Shown: positions 8,203 through 16,979, numbered from the stretch's first letter. The stretch: 64,000 nt of DNA from Paenibacillus ginsengarvi (GCF_003626695.1 NZ_RBAH01000029.1:43426-107425), one strand, 5' to 3'. Notes: generated by a model not told the origin, from the sequence alone. Made by a program: numbers and translations.

Positions 8203-9024
8203 TTATTTGGCTGCCGCCGTGCGGATCGCCGGATGAGGAATGAAGGAAAGCGGAGCCCCTTTCTGCACAGCCGTGGGGGCGACGCCCGTAAACTTTTTGA
8301 ATACGCGATGAAAGTACGATTGCTCGCAATAGCCCAGATGATCGGAAATTTCTGCAATCGTCATCAGGTTGCTCTTCAGCAACTCGCATGCCACCGCTAC
8401 TTTCACCTGATGAATATATTCGATAGGCGTTTGCCCGAGCACTTCCTTGAAGATGCGGGTGACATGGTTCGGCGAGCGGTCGATGTGATGCGCCAGATCG
8501 GACAGCTGGATCGGCTTGTTATGATTGTGGACGATGTAATTTTGCAGCTTGTGGATCAAATCCTTCTTGACCGCCGAACTGGTCTTCGACAACGCGTCGT
8601 TAATCAGTCTTCCGATCAGCTCGAGCACGATTCCTTGGCAGATGAGCCGTCCGCCCGGCGTCTGCTCGAACCATTGCAGCAGCAGCATGGCGAAGCGCTG
8701 GCGGAAGTAATTCGCATTATGCGCGCTCCACTTGTTCGCTCCCCGCTCCTGCAGCAGACGGATCGCCTCCTCCTCATCGTCCGAGGTCGTGAAGTGGGCG
8801 GAATACTTCTGATGCGGACCTTTGCTGTCGTTGTGACAGGAGCGGACGGTGCCGGACGGGATGAACAGGATGTCCCCCGGATTCAGCTCGATCCGCTCTC
8901 CCCCTATATAATAAATAACCGTTCCTCCCGTCACGAAAATGAAAATATGGTGCGGCACCCGGTCCTCGCGAATTTGCCATTTCTCGATACGGTCGTCGTA
9001 CAAGACGGACTTTAGATGAATCAT
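8203..9024 (-). CDS. AraC family transcriptional regulator with cupin sensor domain
   Basis: 273 residues. The N-terminal ~100 form a cupin (VTGGTVIYYIGGERIEL, NPGDILFIPSGT). The C-terminal ~100 carry two HTH motifs (IQLSDLAHHIDRSPNHVTRI, MTIAEISDHLGYCEQSYFHRV). It is divergently transcribed from the amidohydrolase-Rieske-binding-protein genes across a 263-bp gap and is their likely ligand-responsive regulator, the ligand presumably being the taken-up substrate. That link is inference from position. Confidence 0.85.
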   Translation of the reverse strand: MIHLKSVLYDDRIEKWQIREDRVPHHIFIFVTGGTVIYYIGGERIELNPGDILFIPSGTVRSCHNDSKGPHQKYSAHFTTSDDEEEAIRLLQERGANKWSAHNANYFRQRFAMLLLQWFEQTPGGRLICQGIVLELIGRLINDALSKTSSAVKKDLIHKLQNYIVHNHNKPIQLSDLAHHIDRSPNHVTRIFKEVLGQTPIEYIHQVKVAVACELLKSNLMTIAEISDHLGYCEQSYFHRVFKKFTGVAPTAVQKGAPLSFIPHPAIRTAAAK

Positions 9025-9287
9025 AAGCGGCGCTGCCTCCCCTACTTACGATGCTAAGACGGATTTCCGAAATTAAAACGACGGCCACTTTCGGAAAGGT
9101 CCTGCCTTCATTGTACATGCCCAGCCGACAGCTTGTCGCGAAAACGGTTGAATCGTTCAAAAAGAATCGTTAACGTTCATGGATATGGGTTCGGCACCGT
9201 GATACATTGAGGGTAAGCGCTGTGCGAGCTTTTCCGGGCTAGCGTTTCGCCCGCGCTTCACGCCAGAGAAAGAAAGGGGACAAGAGA
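9025..9287. promoter_or_regulatory. Divergent control region between AraC regulator and amidohydrolase cluster
   Basis: 263 bp without a gene. It must hold both promoters and the AraC site. A TAAGCGCT core at about 9213-9220 is a partial cre-like match only. I see no clear -10/-35 pair or strong dyad. Confidence 0.35.
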
Positions 9288-10346
9288 TTGAGTGAAAAAT
9301 TGAAAGTGATCGATAGCGACGTGCACCATTCGCTGCGAAGCGACAGAGACCTGCTGCCGTACTTGGCGGACACGTGGAAAGACCGGGTCGCCCGCGCCGG
9401 ACTCGGGCTCCTGTACTCCGGCTACTATTCGCCGGTCGGCGTCGGCAGACAGGATGCGCAACCTCCAGGCGGAGGGCCAGCCGGGTCCGACCCGGATTTT
9501 GTCGTGAAGCAGCTCCTCGAGCCGTACAACATGGAGCATGCGATATTAACCGGCAATCTGTTCAGCGTATCGGTCGGTCACGATCCGGATTTCGCCGCCG
9601 CCATAGCGAGCGCCTTTAACGATTACACGATCGAGCACTGGCTGGACAAAGACCCGCGATTCAAAGGCTCGCTGCTCGTGGCGCTTCAGGACCCCTACCT
9701 CGCCGCCAAAGAAATCGACCGGCTCGGCTCCCATCCGGGCATCGTGCAGGTCGTCAGCAGCAGCGCCTCGCGCATGCCGCTCGGCCAGCGGTTTTATCAT
9801 CCGATCTATGAAGCGGCAGAGCGAAACGGGCTGCCCGTCGCCATCCACCCCGGAGCGGAAGGCGCCGGACAGGCGAATCCGCCGACGGCCGTCGGCTACC
9901 CGACCTGGTATATCGAATGGCACACCTGCCTGTCCACCACCTTTATGGCGCAGCTGACGAGTCTGATCTGCGAGGGCGTGTTCGAGAAATATCCGCGCCT
10001 GAAGGTTGTTCTGATCGAAGGCGGCGTCTCGTGGCTGCCGCATCTGATGTGGAGGCTCGATAAAAACTATACGGCGCTTCGCTCCCAGGTGCCGTGGCTG
10101 AAAAAGCTGCCGAGCGACTATATTCGCGAACACATCTATTTGACGACGCAGCCGATCGAGGAGCCGAGCCAGTTCATCCATTTGAAGCAAATTTTCGAGA
10201 TGTTCGACGCGGAGCATATGCTGCTGTATTCGAGCGATTATCCGCATTGGGATTTCGATTCGCCGGATCATATCCTGAAATGGCTAAAGCCGGAGCAGCG
10301 AAGACGCATTTTTTACGAGAACGCCAAGCAGCTATACGGGCTGTAG
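9288..10346 (+). CDS. Amidohydrolase_2 family metal-dependent hydrolase
   Basis: 352 residues starting with TTG after AAAGGGGACAAGAG. The metal-site motif DSDVHH is at residues 9-14, a metal His segment at PVAIHPGAEG, and the catalytic Asp at YSSDYPHWD. This is the ACMSD-like TIM-barrel branch that decarboxylates or hydrolyses aromatic and other cyclic acids. A Rieske protein follows 14 bp downstream, so a ring-modifying catabolic step is plausible. No oxygenase large subunit is present in the window. Confidence 0.85.
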   Translation: MSEKLKVIDSDVHHSLRSDRDLLPYLADTWKDRVARAGLGLLYSGYYSPVGVGRQDAQPPGGGPAGSDPDFVVKQLLEPYNMEHAILTGNLFSVSVGHDPDFAAAIASAFNDYTIEHWLDKDPRFKGSLLVALQDPYLAAKEIDRLGSHPGIVQVVSSSASRMPLGQRFYHPIYEAAERNGLPVAIHPGAEGAGQANPPTAVGYPTWYIEWHTCLSTTFMAQLTSLICEGVFEKYPRLKVVLIEGGVSWLPHLMWRLDKNYTALRSQVPWLKKLPSDYIREHIYLTTQPIEEPSQFIHLKQIFEMFDAEHMLLYSSDYPHWDFDSPDHILKWLKPEQRRRIFYENAKQLYGL

Positions 10347-10360
10347 AAAGGAGCAACGCC

Positions 10361-10711
10361 ATGACGGTATACGCGCTGGGCTCAGCCGACCAGATTCCCG
10401 ACGGGCAGCATCGCGTGTTCGAGGTCGGCGGCCGTTCTATCGTCGTTTATCATAGACGCGGCGAATATTTCGCCTACTTCAACTACTGCCCGCATCAAGG
10501 AGCCGAAATTTGCAAGGGCCGGGTATGCGGCACGACGCTACCTTCGGACGTTTACGCGTACGATTTTGGCAGAGAGGGCGAGATTGTGCGCTGTCCGTGG
10601 CATGGCTGGGAGTTTGACATCAAGACCGGCAAATCGCTCGTAAAGCCGAACATGAGACTGCTCCGCTATGAGGTTATCTTGGAGGACGGCAAGCTGGGCA
10701 TCAAGATGTAA
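10361..10711 (+). CDS. Rieske [2Fe-2S] ferredoxin-type protein
   Basis: 116 residues forming a single Rieske domain. Cluster ligands are Cys43 and His45 in CPHQG and Cys78 and His81 in CPWHGWEF. AAAGGAG lies before the ATG. It is tightly coupled to the amidohydrolase upstream. It could pass electrons to an oxygenase encoded elsewhere or regulate the hydrolase. The stop codon overlaps the first base of a palindromic repeat (10711-10729). Confidence 0.88.
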   Translation: MTVYALGSADQIPDGQHRVFEVGGRSIVVYHRRGEYFAYFNYCPHQGAEICKGRVCGTTLPSDVYAYDFGREGEIVRCPWHGWEFDIKTGKSLVKPNMRLLRYEVILEDGKLGIKM

Positions 10712-10729
10712 GCGGAAAAAAGTTCCGCT
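10711..10729. repeat. AGCGGAA/TTCCGCT palindrome (solo copy)
   Basis: Seven-base arms AGCGGAA and TTCCGCT around AAAAG. The arms match the four clustered palindromes at 16980-17166. Confidence 0.7.
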
Positions 10730-10748
10730 GAAGACATACGACCACCAT

Positions 10749-10762
10749 TGTAAACGCTTCCA
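10749..10762 (+). promoter_or_regulatory. CcpA cre site
   Basis: TGTAAACGCTTCCA matches the TGNAANCGNTNNCA consensus at every fixed position. It lies 31 bp before the start of the solute-binding protein gene, so carbon-catabolite control of that gene is expected. Confidence 0.7.
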
Positions 10763-10793
10763 ATATTGGTGAATCGAGAGGAGCGAACAGGCA

Positions 10794-12143
10794 ATGAAAA
10801 CAAAACGATTCCACATGGCTTCAGTCGTATCTTTGCTGCTTCTGGCGGCTTGCGGCAAATCGGACGGAGGCGGTGCGAATCCGCCCTCCTCGGAGCCGTC
10901 GGCACCGGCTCCGGCAGCTCCGGCCGAAATCGTGTTTTATGGAGGCTCGGCCCAGCCGCAAGATTTTTTCGACAGGCAGTACGGCGAGCTGCTGTACAAA
11001 AAATTTCCTCAGCATACGTTCAAATATATACAGATGCCCGCCTCGATGAGCATTCAGGAAGCGACGACCAAGCTGCTTACGGAAGGCCAGCGGATCGATA
11101 TTTTCTACAACAATATCGGCATTTTCGAGAATACGCTGTTTTCACTCGGGCTGCAATACGACATGACCGACTTGATGAAGAAGCATAACGTTGACCTGAG
11201 CCGCCTCGAGCAGGAATCGATCAAAGCGATGAAGCAATTTTCCGCGGGCAAGACGTACGGCATTCCGGTCAGCGATATGAAGTTCATCCTGTTCTACAAC
11301 AAAGATATTTTCGACAAGTTCGGTGTCGCCTACCCGAAAGACGGCATGACCTGGGACGAAGCGATCGCGCTCGGCAAAAAATTGACCCGGATCGAAGACG
11401 GCAAGCAGTATGTCGGTCTAAGCACATCCCCGAGCCAATTCATTGCGCAAAACCAGCTGTCGGTTCCGATGGTCGACAACGCCAAGGATATGCCGACAAT
11501 TAATACGAACCCCGCTTGGCGCAGACTGTTCGACGCGCTGTTCGTGCAGCCACTACAGGACACGGGCGTCCGCAACAAACTGCTGGAGCTGAAGAGCATT
11601 CCTGGCAACGACGCCTTCGTCACCAAGCAGGATTTGGCGATGTACGCCTACAATATTGCGATCTACATCAGCCCGAGTCTCATTCCCGCCATGCAAAAAT
11701 TCAATTGGGATATGGTGACGATCCCCGTCTTTCCCGATGCCCCTGGTGTCGGCACGCAAACAACTCCGTTTTACTTCGGACTGACCAATATGACGAAGGA
11801 TAAAGACGCGGCGACGGAAGTTCTGAAGTTTATGATTTCGGACGAATACCAAAGCTGGGTCGCGCGGCGCGGCTTCATTCCGACTTTGACGACGGACGAA
11901 ACGAAGAAGGAGTACGGGAAGGAAACGGCGTTTCCGGACAAACATTACGAGGCGCTGTTCAAGTACAAAAACGCCGCCATCCCTCCTTTCGCGGACTATA
12001 CGTTCGCGGTGAACAGCGTGTATGCCGGCACCGCCCTGAGCGTGGCGAACGGAACGCAAGATATGAATACGGCGTTCCGGGAAGCGGAGGAGCTGGCGCT
12101 GAAACGGATCGAGGAAGCGAAGCGCAACCGGACGACGAAATGA
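10794..12143 (+). CDS. Extracellular solute-binding lipoprotein (ABC importer)
   Basis: 449 residues with a lipoprotein signal: MKTKRFHM, a hydrophobic stretch, then LLAAC with the lipid-modified Cys20. A Gly/Ser/Pro/Ala linker follows, then a family 1 binding-protein fold (FYNKDIFDKFGV, MTWDEAIALGKKL, TEVLKFMISDEYQSWVARRG). It should sit on the outer face of the membrane and deliver a sugar or oligosaccharide. No permease or ATPase gene follows, so it is an orphan or uses a remote transporter. The upstream cre site indicates catabolite repression. Confidence 0.88.
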   Translation: MKTKRFHMASVVSLLLLAACGKSDGGGANPPSSEPSAPAPAAPAEIVFYGGSAQPQDFFDRQYGELLYKKFPQHTFKYIQMPASMSIQEATTKLLTEGQRIDIFYNNIGIFENTLFSLGLQYDMTDLMKKHNVDLSRLEQESIKAMKQFSAGKTYGIPVSDMKFILFYNKDIFDKFGVAYPKDGMTWDEAIALGKKLTRIEDGKQYVGLSTSPSQFIAQNQLSVPMVDNAKDMPTINTNPAWRRLFDALFVQPLQDTGVRNKLLELKSIPGNDAFVTKQDLAMYAYNIAIYISPSLIPAMQKFNWDMVTIPVFPDAPGVGTQTTPFYFGLTNMTKDKDAATEVLKFMISDEYQSWVARRGFIPTLTTDETKKEYGKETAFPDKHYEALFKYKNAAIPPFADYTFAVNSVYAGTALSVANGTQDMNTAFREAEELALKRIEEAKRNRTTK

Positions 12144-12166
12144 TCCTTTTGCAGTGCGGAGCAAAC

Positions 12167-12198
12167 AAAAAGACCGGATGCGCCATAAGCGCCCGGTC
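12167..12198 (-). terminator. Terminator of the KDPG aldolase gene
   Basis: On the minus strand GACCGGG...TCCGGTC is followed by TTTTT. It may also stop the convergent binding-protein transcript. Confidence 0.7.
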
Positions 12199-12213
12199 CC
12201 TTCGCTTTTCGCC

Positions 12214-12882
12214 TTAATGCTTGCCTTTCGCCTTACGGTAAGCGGCCACATATTGCGCCGCTTTGTCCGCTACGAGCGCGTAGTTGCCTGTCTTAACCGC
12301 CTCGCTAGTCAGATCGGAGCCGATGCCGACGGCTACCGCTCCCGCCTCGATCCATTCGCCCAGATTCGCGAGCGATACGCCTCCCGTCGGCATAATGTTC
12401 GCCTGTGGCATCGGCCCTTTGATCGCCTTGATCATCGAAGGCGAATACAGATTGCCCGGGAACAGCTTGACGATGTCCACGCCCAACTCCAGTGCGGACT
12501 GGATTTCCTGAACCGTCATCACGCCCGGCATAACCGGCACCCGGTATCGGTTACACAGCACCACCGTTTGCGGATTGAGCGATGGTCCTACAACGAACTC
12601 CGCTCCGCTCAAAATCGCCGCTCTCGCCGTCTCCGGGTCGAGCACGGTGCCGACACCGATGATGGCGTAATCGTCGCTGCCCGGCTTCGCGCTCGAATAC
12701 GTCCGCGCCAGCTCCTCGATCGCCCGGAGTGCGAACGGTACGGTCATCGTCACCTCGATCACTTTGATGCCGCCTGCGATTGCATGTTTCGCCATGCCGA
12801 CGACTTCCTCCGGCGTCTCTCCGCGCAGTACAGCGACGACGCCCTCCTCCGCTATTTGCTGCACAAGCTTTATTTTTTTCAT
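12214..12882 (-). CDS. eda: Bifunctional KDPG / 4-hydroxy-2-oxoglutarate aldolase
   Basis: 222 residues. The enzyme splits 2-keto-3-deoxy-6-phosphogluconate into pyruvate and glyceraldehyde 3-phosphate (hexuronate and Entner-Doudoroff routes). The catalytic Glu lies in VIEVTMT (Glu43) and the Schiff-base lysine in DIVKLFPG (Lys139). The start MKKIKLVQ at 12882 has GGTGG upstream; MGGLAMKK five residues earlier is possible. KDG kinase lies 460 bp upstream on the same strand, so the two supply consecutive steps. Confidence 0.92.
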   Translation of the reverse strand: MKKIKLVQQIAEEGVVAVLRGETPEEVVGMAKHAIAGGIKVIEVTMTVPFALRAIEELARTYSSAKPGSDDYAIIGVGTVLDPETARAAILSGAEFVVGPSLNPQTVVLCNRYRVPVMPGVMTVQEIQSALELGVDIVKLFPGNLYSPSMIKAIKGPMPQANIMPTGGVSLANLGEWIEAGAVAVGIGSDLTSEAVKTGNYALVADKAAQYVAAYRKAKGKH

Positions 12883-12988
12883 CGCGAGTCCACCCATTTC
12901 TGTCGATCCAGTTCGACTTCTGTTATGACGCTGATATGTCTGTGTTAGGCGTGACACCGTGCACCGCGCATGGGCGCCGCTTTCTGTT

Positions 12989-13240
12989 TCATGATCGTTT
13001 TGCCAATGCAGCTAAGCGAGAAGCATGTTTACGGATGCCGACGCCAAGCAGTACCATGGTGGCGGCTAGCAGCCAGTTTCCGATCCATACGGAATAAATC
13101 AGTCCCGCAAGCAGCGCTATTCCAATGACCATGAGAGCGTATTTGATTCCGAACTTTTTTCGTACAATAGTGAGCACCGCCACAAATGCGATCGCATAGA
13201 AAATCAGCAATCCGAATAGCGCTATTGTAGCAACGGCCAT
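12989..13240 (-). CDS. Small membrane protein between eda and kdgK
   Basis: 83 residues from MAVATIALFG, with GGAGG upstream of the ATG at 13240. Three hydrophobic segments are apparent (residues about 2-22, 31-48, 50-68), separated by VRKKFGIKY. The C-terminal tail is basic. I do not recognise the family. Its place between two hexuronate-catabolism genes may be incidental. Confidence 0.65.
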   Translation of the reverse strand: MAVATIALFGLLIFYAIAFVAVLTIVRKKFGIKYALMVIGIALLAGLIYSVWIGNWLLAATMVLLGVGIRKHASRLAALAKRS

Positions 13241-13265
13241 TGTGCAATTGCCTCCTTCCCTATGC

Positions 13266-13301
13266 AAAAGACCGGAAGGGCCCTGAGGCCTCCAGTCCTT
13301 T
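13266..13301 (-). terminator. Terminator downstream of kdgK
   Basis: On the minus strand AAAGGACTGGA...TCCGGTCTTTT forms a hairpin ending in TTTT, upstream of the small membrane protein gene. Confidence 0.6.
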
Positions 13302-13343
13302 GCCGCCATAACGAATCGGTTCCAAAGATGTTGCGACCGCATG

Positions 13344-14327
13344 TTACCGTTCCACATGCTGCTCGTTGTTTAAGATTGCCCTTACCTGCGGCCACGTCGG
13401 CAGCCCTTCCCAATCGCCTTCGGCCTGCACGACCATCGAGCCGATCAAATTGCCGAGACGGACCGCCTCGACGTTCGACTCCCCGTTCAGCAGCCCGGCG
13501 ATGAAGCCCGCGCAAAATCCGTCCCCGGCACCAACCGTATCGACAACGCGCTCCGCCTTGAAGTAGGGCACCTCGGCTATCGCGCCATTCTCGACCACAT
13601 AAGTGCTGTCGCCTCCGCCCTTGACGATCGAGACGGCTTTCAGCCTATGAAGCCGCTCCGCAATCGCTTCGAAATCCTCCGTCTCGTACAGCAGCCTCAG
13701 CTCGTCCAGCCCGGGCAAAAAGTAGTCCGCTTCCTCGGCAAGCCCCAGCAGGAACGATCTGGCCTCGGCAGCCGACCACAGCTTCAGCCTGAGGTTCGGA
13801 TCGAAGCACACTTTGACGCCGTTCTTCCTAGCGAGCCGCACCGCTTCCTTGACCGTCTCCCGGCAAGTTTCGCTGAGCGCTGGCGTAATCCCCGTCAGAT
13901 GAAGCAGCTTCGCTCCGGCGATATACGCCTCGTCCAGCTGCTCCGGACGCATCGTGCTGGCCGCCGAAAAACGGCGGTAATAGTAAACGGACGATTTGCC
14001 GTTTACGACCTCGCGGATGATGAGCCCGGTCGGAGCCCCTGCGACCAGGCTGGCGCGGGACACGTCGACGCCTTCGCCGCGAATTTGCTTCAGCACATAA
14101 CGGCCAAGCGGATCGTCGCCAAGCTGGCCGCACCAGCCGACCTTGTGACCGAGCCGGGCGAGCCCGATCGCGACATTGCTTTCCGCCCCCGCGAACGATT
14201 TCTCGAAGCCGGCCGAATATTCGATCCCTTTTGCTCCTGTCGGCATCATCAGTCCCATCGACTCGCCGAACGTCACCACATCAGGCGACGCAGCGGCAGG
14301 AATACTGCTCGTTTGCTCGTGCAACAT
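13344..14327 (-). CDS. kdgK: PfkB-family 2-keto-3-deoxygluconate kinase
   Basis: About 327 residues. It phosphorylates 2-keto-3-deoxygluconate to KDPG, the substrate of the aldolase encoded next. PfkB signatures are visible: the N-terminal GESMGLMMP, AESNVAIGLARLG, and the catalytic DTVGAGDGFCAGF near the C-terminus. The start MLHEQTSS at 14327 follows GGGGG; the frame continues upstream to 14381 with no clear site. Other PfkB sugar kinases share these motifs, so the assignment rests partly on eda nearby. Confidence 0.85.
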   Translation of the reverse strand: MLHEQTSSIPAAASPDVVTFGESMGLMMPTGAKGIEYSAGFEKSFAGAESNVAIGLARLGHKVGWCGQLGDDPLGRYVLKQIRGEGVDVSRASLVAGAPTGLIIREVVNGKSSVYYYRRFSAASTMRPEQLDEAYIAGAKLLHLTGITPALSETCRETVKEAVRLARKNGVKVCFDPNLRLKLWSAAEARSFLLGLAEEADYFLPGLDELRLLYETEDFEAIAERLHRLKAVSIVKGGGDSTYVVENGAIAEVPYFKAERVVDTVGAGDGFCAGFIAGLLNGESNVEAVRLGNLIGSMVVQAEGDWEGLPTWPQVRAILNNEQHVER

Positions 14328-14447
14328 GTTAGTTGAGCCCCCATATTCGCTTGACAACAGGAAAGTCGTCGTTATCGCCATACGTTACCTTTTCGTTTCA
14401 TTCTAACAAGATCATCCGCCCAAATCAAACGAACGGCAAGCCCGCTC

Positions 14448-14876
14448 TCATTCGAAACGGGCTTGCGGGCAGCGGCTTTTCAGCTCTGCGAGAAACTTCT
14501 CCTCCTGCAGCGGAGAAAGATGAATGAAGTCATAACGGCCGTATGTCAGCTCCAGCCTTCGCGACGAAGTAGCTGCCGACGACATCCATGAACGGATGCG
14601 CCGCACCTTCGTAATGCCGTCCAGCGAGATCGTTTTGGCGAACGGGCCGGTCCGTACGATCAGCTCGGATTGGCGCAGCACGTAGCCGATCCCGATCCAG
14701 AGCCAGGCGATAAATCCGGCGCAAGCCAAGCAAAACAGACAGATGAGAGTACCCCCGATAAGTCCTGCACCTTCCACTGCTAACGGGGATAGGCCGGCTA
14801 ACACTAATAGAAGCACACACGACCATATGACGGCCGACAGCCAGACGTCTCTTCGTGGCGCATATTTCATCGCCAT
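14448..14876 (-). CDS. Bacterial PH-domain membrane protein
   Basis: 142 residues. Two N-terminal membrane spans (about 14-33 and 38-60) are followed by a small PH-like beta domain (YVLRQSELIVRTGPFAKTISL, ITKVRRIRSW, RRLELTYGRYDFIHLSP). This matches the architecture of DUF304/YdbT-like proteins. Function unknown. A GC-rich inverted repeat (14436-14466) overlaps its stop codon and may act as its terminator. Confidence 0.75.
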   Translation of the reverse strand: MAMKYAPRRDVWLSAVIWSCVLLLVLAGLSPLAVEGAGLIGGTLICLFCLACAGFIAWLWIGIGYVLRQSELIVRTGPFAKTISLDGITKVRRIRSWMSSAATSSRRLELTYGRYDFIHLSPLQEEKFLAELKSRCPQARFE

Positions 14877-14981
14877 CCTCCTCCCGCAAACATTTCAACT
14901 GCTTCCATTGCAAGATACGGCCGGGATGTCATCAAGCCGGAGGCCGCTCCGTTCTGCCGTTACAACCTTGCCGCTCGGCCG

Positions 14982-15980
14982 CTAGAGCGCGCAGCGTTCG
15001 ATCTCGAACCCCAGATCCTCGATCATCCGATGGTCGGCGCTCGCCTCTTGCCCTTCCGTCGTCAAGTAATCGCCAACGAAAATCGAATTCGCCGCATACA
15101 GCCCGAACGGCTGAAGCGAGCGCAGATTGAGCTCTCGACCGCCGGAGATGCGAATTTCCTTTGTCGGACACAGGAAACGGAAAAGCGCCAATACTTTCAG
15201 ACATTTGCGCGGGTTAAGCGTATAGCTGTGTTCCAGCGGCGTGCCGGGGATCGGGTTCAGAAAGTTGATCGGGATCGAGTCCGCGTCCAGCTCCCGAAGC
15301 GCATAAGCAATCTCGACGATTTCCGTATCCGATTCGCCCATCCCGACGATGCAGCCGGAACAGGGAGACATGCCTGCCGCTTTGGCTTTCTCCACCGTAT
15401 GTACCCGGTCGTCATACGTGTGGGTGGATGTAATAGTAGCGAAATGGCCGGCGCTCGTATTCAGATTATGGTTGTAACGGTCGACTCCGGCTTCCTTCAG
15501 CCGCGCCGCCTGCTCGTCCGACAACAGCCCGAGGCAGGCGCACAACTTCATCGGCATCGTCGCCTTGATTTCCTTGACAGCCTCGACAACCTGATCCAGT
15601 TCCCGGTTCGTCGGCCCTCTGCCGCTAGCCACGATGCAGTACGTCCCCGCCTTCAGCTCCATCGCCTTGCGGGCGCCGTCCACAAGCACGTCTTTCTCCA
15701 GCAGCGGGTATTTGGCTATGCCCGCCTTAGACACGATCGACTGCGAGCAGTACCCGCAGTCCTCCGGACATAAGCCGCTTTTGGCGTTGATGATCAGATT
15801 CAGCTTCACTTTGCGGCCGAAGTACGTCTTCCGCACCTTGTAAGCTGCATGCAGCAGCGGGAGCAGCTCCCCGTCGTCCGCTCCAAGTACAGCGAGTCCT
15901 TCCCCCGTCGTCAGCCGTTCGCCGCGCAGCGCCTTCTCCGCATATACATCCCACTCGGAACGCAGTTCGATCACGTGCAT
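14982..15980 (-). CDS. bioB: Biotin synthase
   Basis: 332 residues. Radical-SAM enzyme inserting sulfur into dethiobiotin. The 4Fe-4S cysteines are Cys71, Cys75 and Cys78 in CPEDCGYCSQS. The segments YNHNLNTS and CSGCIVGMGES, and the end EIRISGGRELNLRSLQPF, are also characteristic. GAGGAG lies before the ATG. It is monocistronic here, with a BirA-like operator 26-62 bp upstream, so repression by biotin-bound BirA is expected. No other bio gene is in the window. Confidence 0.96.
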   Translation of the reverse strand: MHVIELRSEWDVYAEKALRGERLTTGEGLAVLGADDGELLPLLHAAYKVRKTYFGRKVKLNLIINAKSGLCPEDCGYCSQSIVSKAGIAKYPLLEKDVLVDGARKAMELKAGTYCIVASGRGPTNRELDQVVEAVKEIKATMPMKLCACLGLLSDEQAARLKEAGVDRYNHNLNTSAGHFATITSTHTYDDRVHTVEKAKAAGMSPCSGCIVGMGESDTEIVEIAYALRELDADSIPINFLNPIPGTPLEHSYTLNPRKCLKVLALFRFLCPTKEIRISGGRELNLRSLQPFGLYAANSIFVGDYLTTEGQEASADHRMIEDLGFEIERCAL

Positions 15981-16005
15981 CTCCTCCTTATTTCTCTACA
16001 AATGA

Positions 16006-16042
16006 ATTGTCAACCAAAAATACGCAATGTCAGGTTGACAAT
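16006..16042 (-). promoter_or_regulatory. BirA (biotin repressor) operator before bioB
   Basis: Perfect 10-bp arms ATTGTCAACC and GGTTGACAAT are separated by 17 bp. The arms resemble the TTGTNAACC/GGTTNACAA BirA boxes of Firmicutes. The spacer is slightly longer than the usual 14-16. Confidence 0.75.
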
Positions 16043-16233
16043 AGAACTGGAGATGATTGTACACGATTTGACTCCTTCGGGCAAGATGTCCCGAAATTGC
16101 AGCTTTCAGCTCATCCAGAAATTGCCTTGGGGCGACTTTTCTTCTATAGTTAGGGTACGAATACTAACGTTTTTCGAACCGCGGCATCGCGGTGTTCGAA
16201 GCATGCCAACCCCCGCAGCCAGGAGGGATGCCG

Positions 16234-16908
16234 ATGACCGAATTATCCTTATCCGAACAATATTTGCTGCTGGCCCTCGATGCCTCCGCGCATAAGTTCG
16301 GTTTGCCTGCCCGGCAGGTCATGCAAACGTTCGCCTGCGGCGCAGCCGTCGCCGAGCTGATGCTGCTTAAGCGGCTCCGTCTGCATGAGGACGGCCGGCT
16401 CGAAGTCGTGGATGCGACCCCCACCGGCTATGCCGGTACCGATCTGCTGCTCGCCGAGCTGACGGCCGGAGCGAGCGGGACGACCATTCGCAAATGGATA
16501 CACAGCATCTACTCGCGCCGCCGCCTGCGCGACCTGTTATTCGAGGCGTCCCTGCGGCCTTTGCTCGAGGGGGATCTAATGAGCGCCGAGCAGCGGAAGC
16601 TGCTGTTCGTGTTCGCCTCCACCCGCTACACGCCCCATCCGGGAGCCATCGCCCGGATCGTTCAGCGCATTCGCGCCGAGCTGCTGGATCAGGGGACTGA
16701 AGCAGACGACAAAACCGCTCTGCTCGTCATGCTGCTCGATTCCTCCAAGCTGCTGAAAGCGTACTTTTTCGCAGACGAGCTGGATCGGCTCCGCGCCGGG
16801 CTGAAGCTGCTCCACGAGCGCAATCGCGACCGTTTCGGCGTTATCCGGCAAACCCGGCGCACGATCGACGAGATCCATGTCGTCATGGTGACTACCGCGT
16901 CCATGTAG
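16234..16908 (+). CDS. GPP34 (Golgi phosphoprotein 3-like) family protein
   Basis: 224 residues. The N-terminal TELSLSEQYLLLALD and the ACGAAVAELMLLKRLRL segment match the GOLPH3/GPP34 fold known to bind phosphoinositides in eukaryotes and common in actinobacteria and paenibacilli with unknown role. AGGAGGG at 16221 favours the ATG at 16234 over that at 16228. A GC-rich hairpin (CGAACCGCG...CGCGGTGTTCG, about 16175-16199) lies just upstream. Confidence 0.75.
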   Translation: MTELSLSEQYLLLALDASAHKFGLPARQVMQTFACGAAVAELMLLKRLRLHEDGRLEVVDATPTGYAGTDLLLAELTAGASGTTIRKWIHSIYSRRRLRDLLFEASLRPLLEGDLMSAEQRKLLFVFASTRYTPHPGAIARIVQRIRAELLDQGTEADDKTALLVMLLDSSKLLKAYFFADELDRLRAGLKLLHERNRDRFGVIRQTRRTIDEIHVVMVTTASM

Positions 16909-16924
16909 GGGCGTGCCCGGCTTC

Positions 16925-16964
16925 GCAAAGCGGCGTGTCTTCGGTGCGCCGCTTTGCTTCTTTT
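16925..16964 (+). terminator. Terminator of the GPP34 gene
   Basis: GCAAAGCGGCG and CGCCGCTTTGC arms followed by TTCTTTT. Confidence 0.85.
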
Positions 16965-16979
16965 GCCGGCTTCATGATC

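Noticed and set aside
9205..9225. cre site before the amidohydrolase
   Set aside because: Only the TAAGCGCT core fits; several fixed positions of the cre consensus are wrong.
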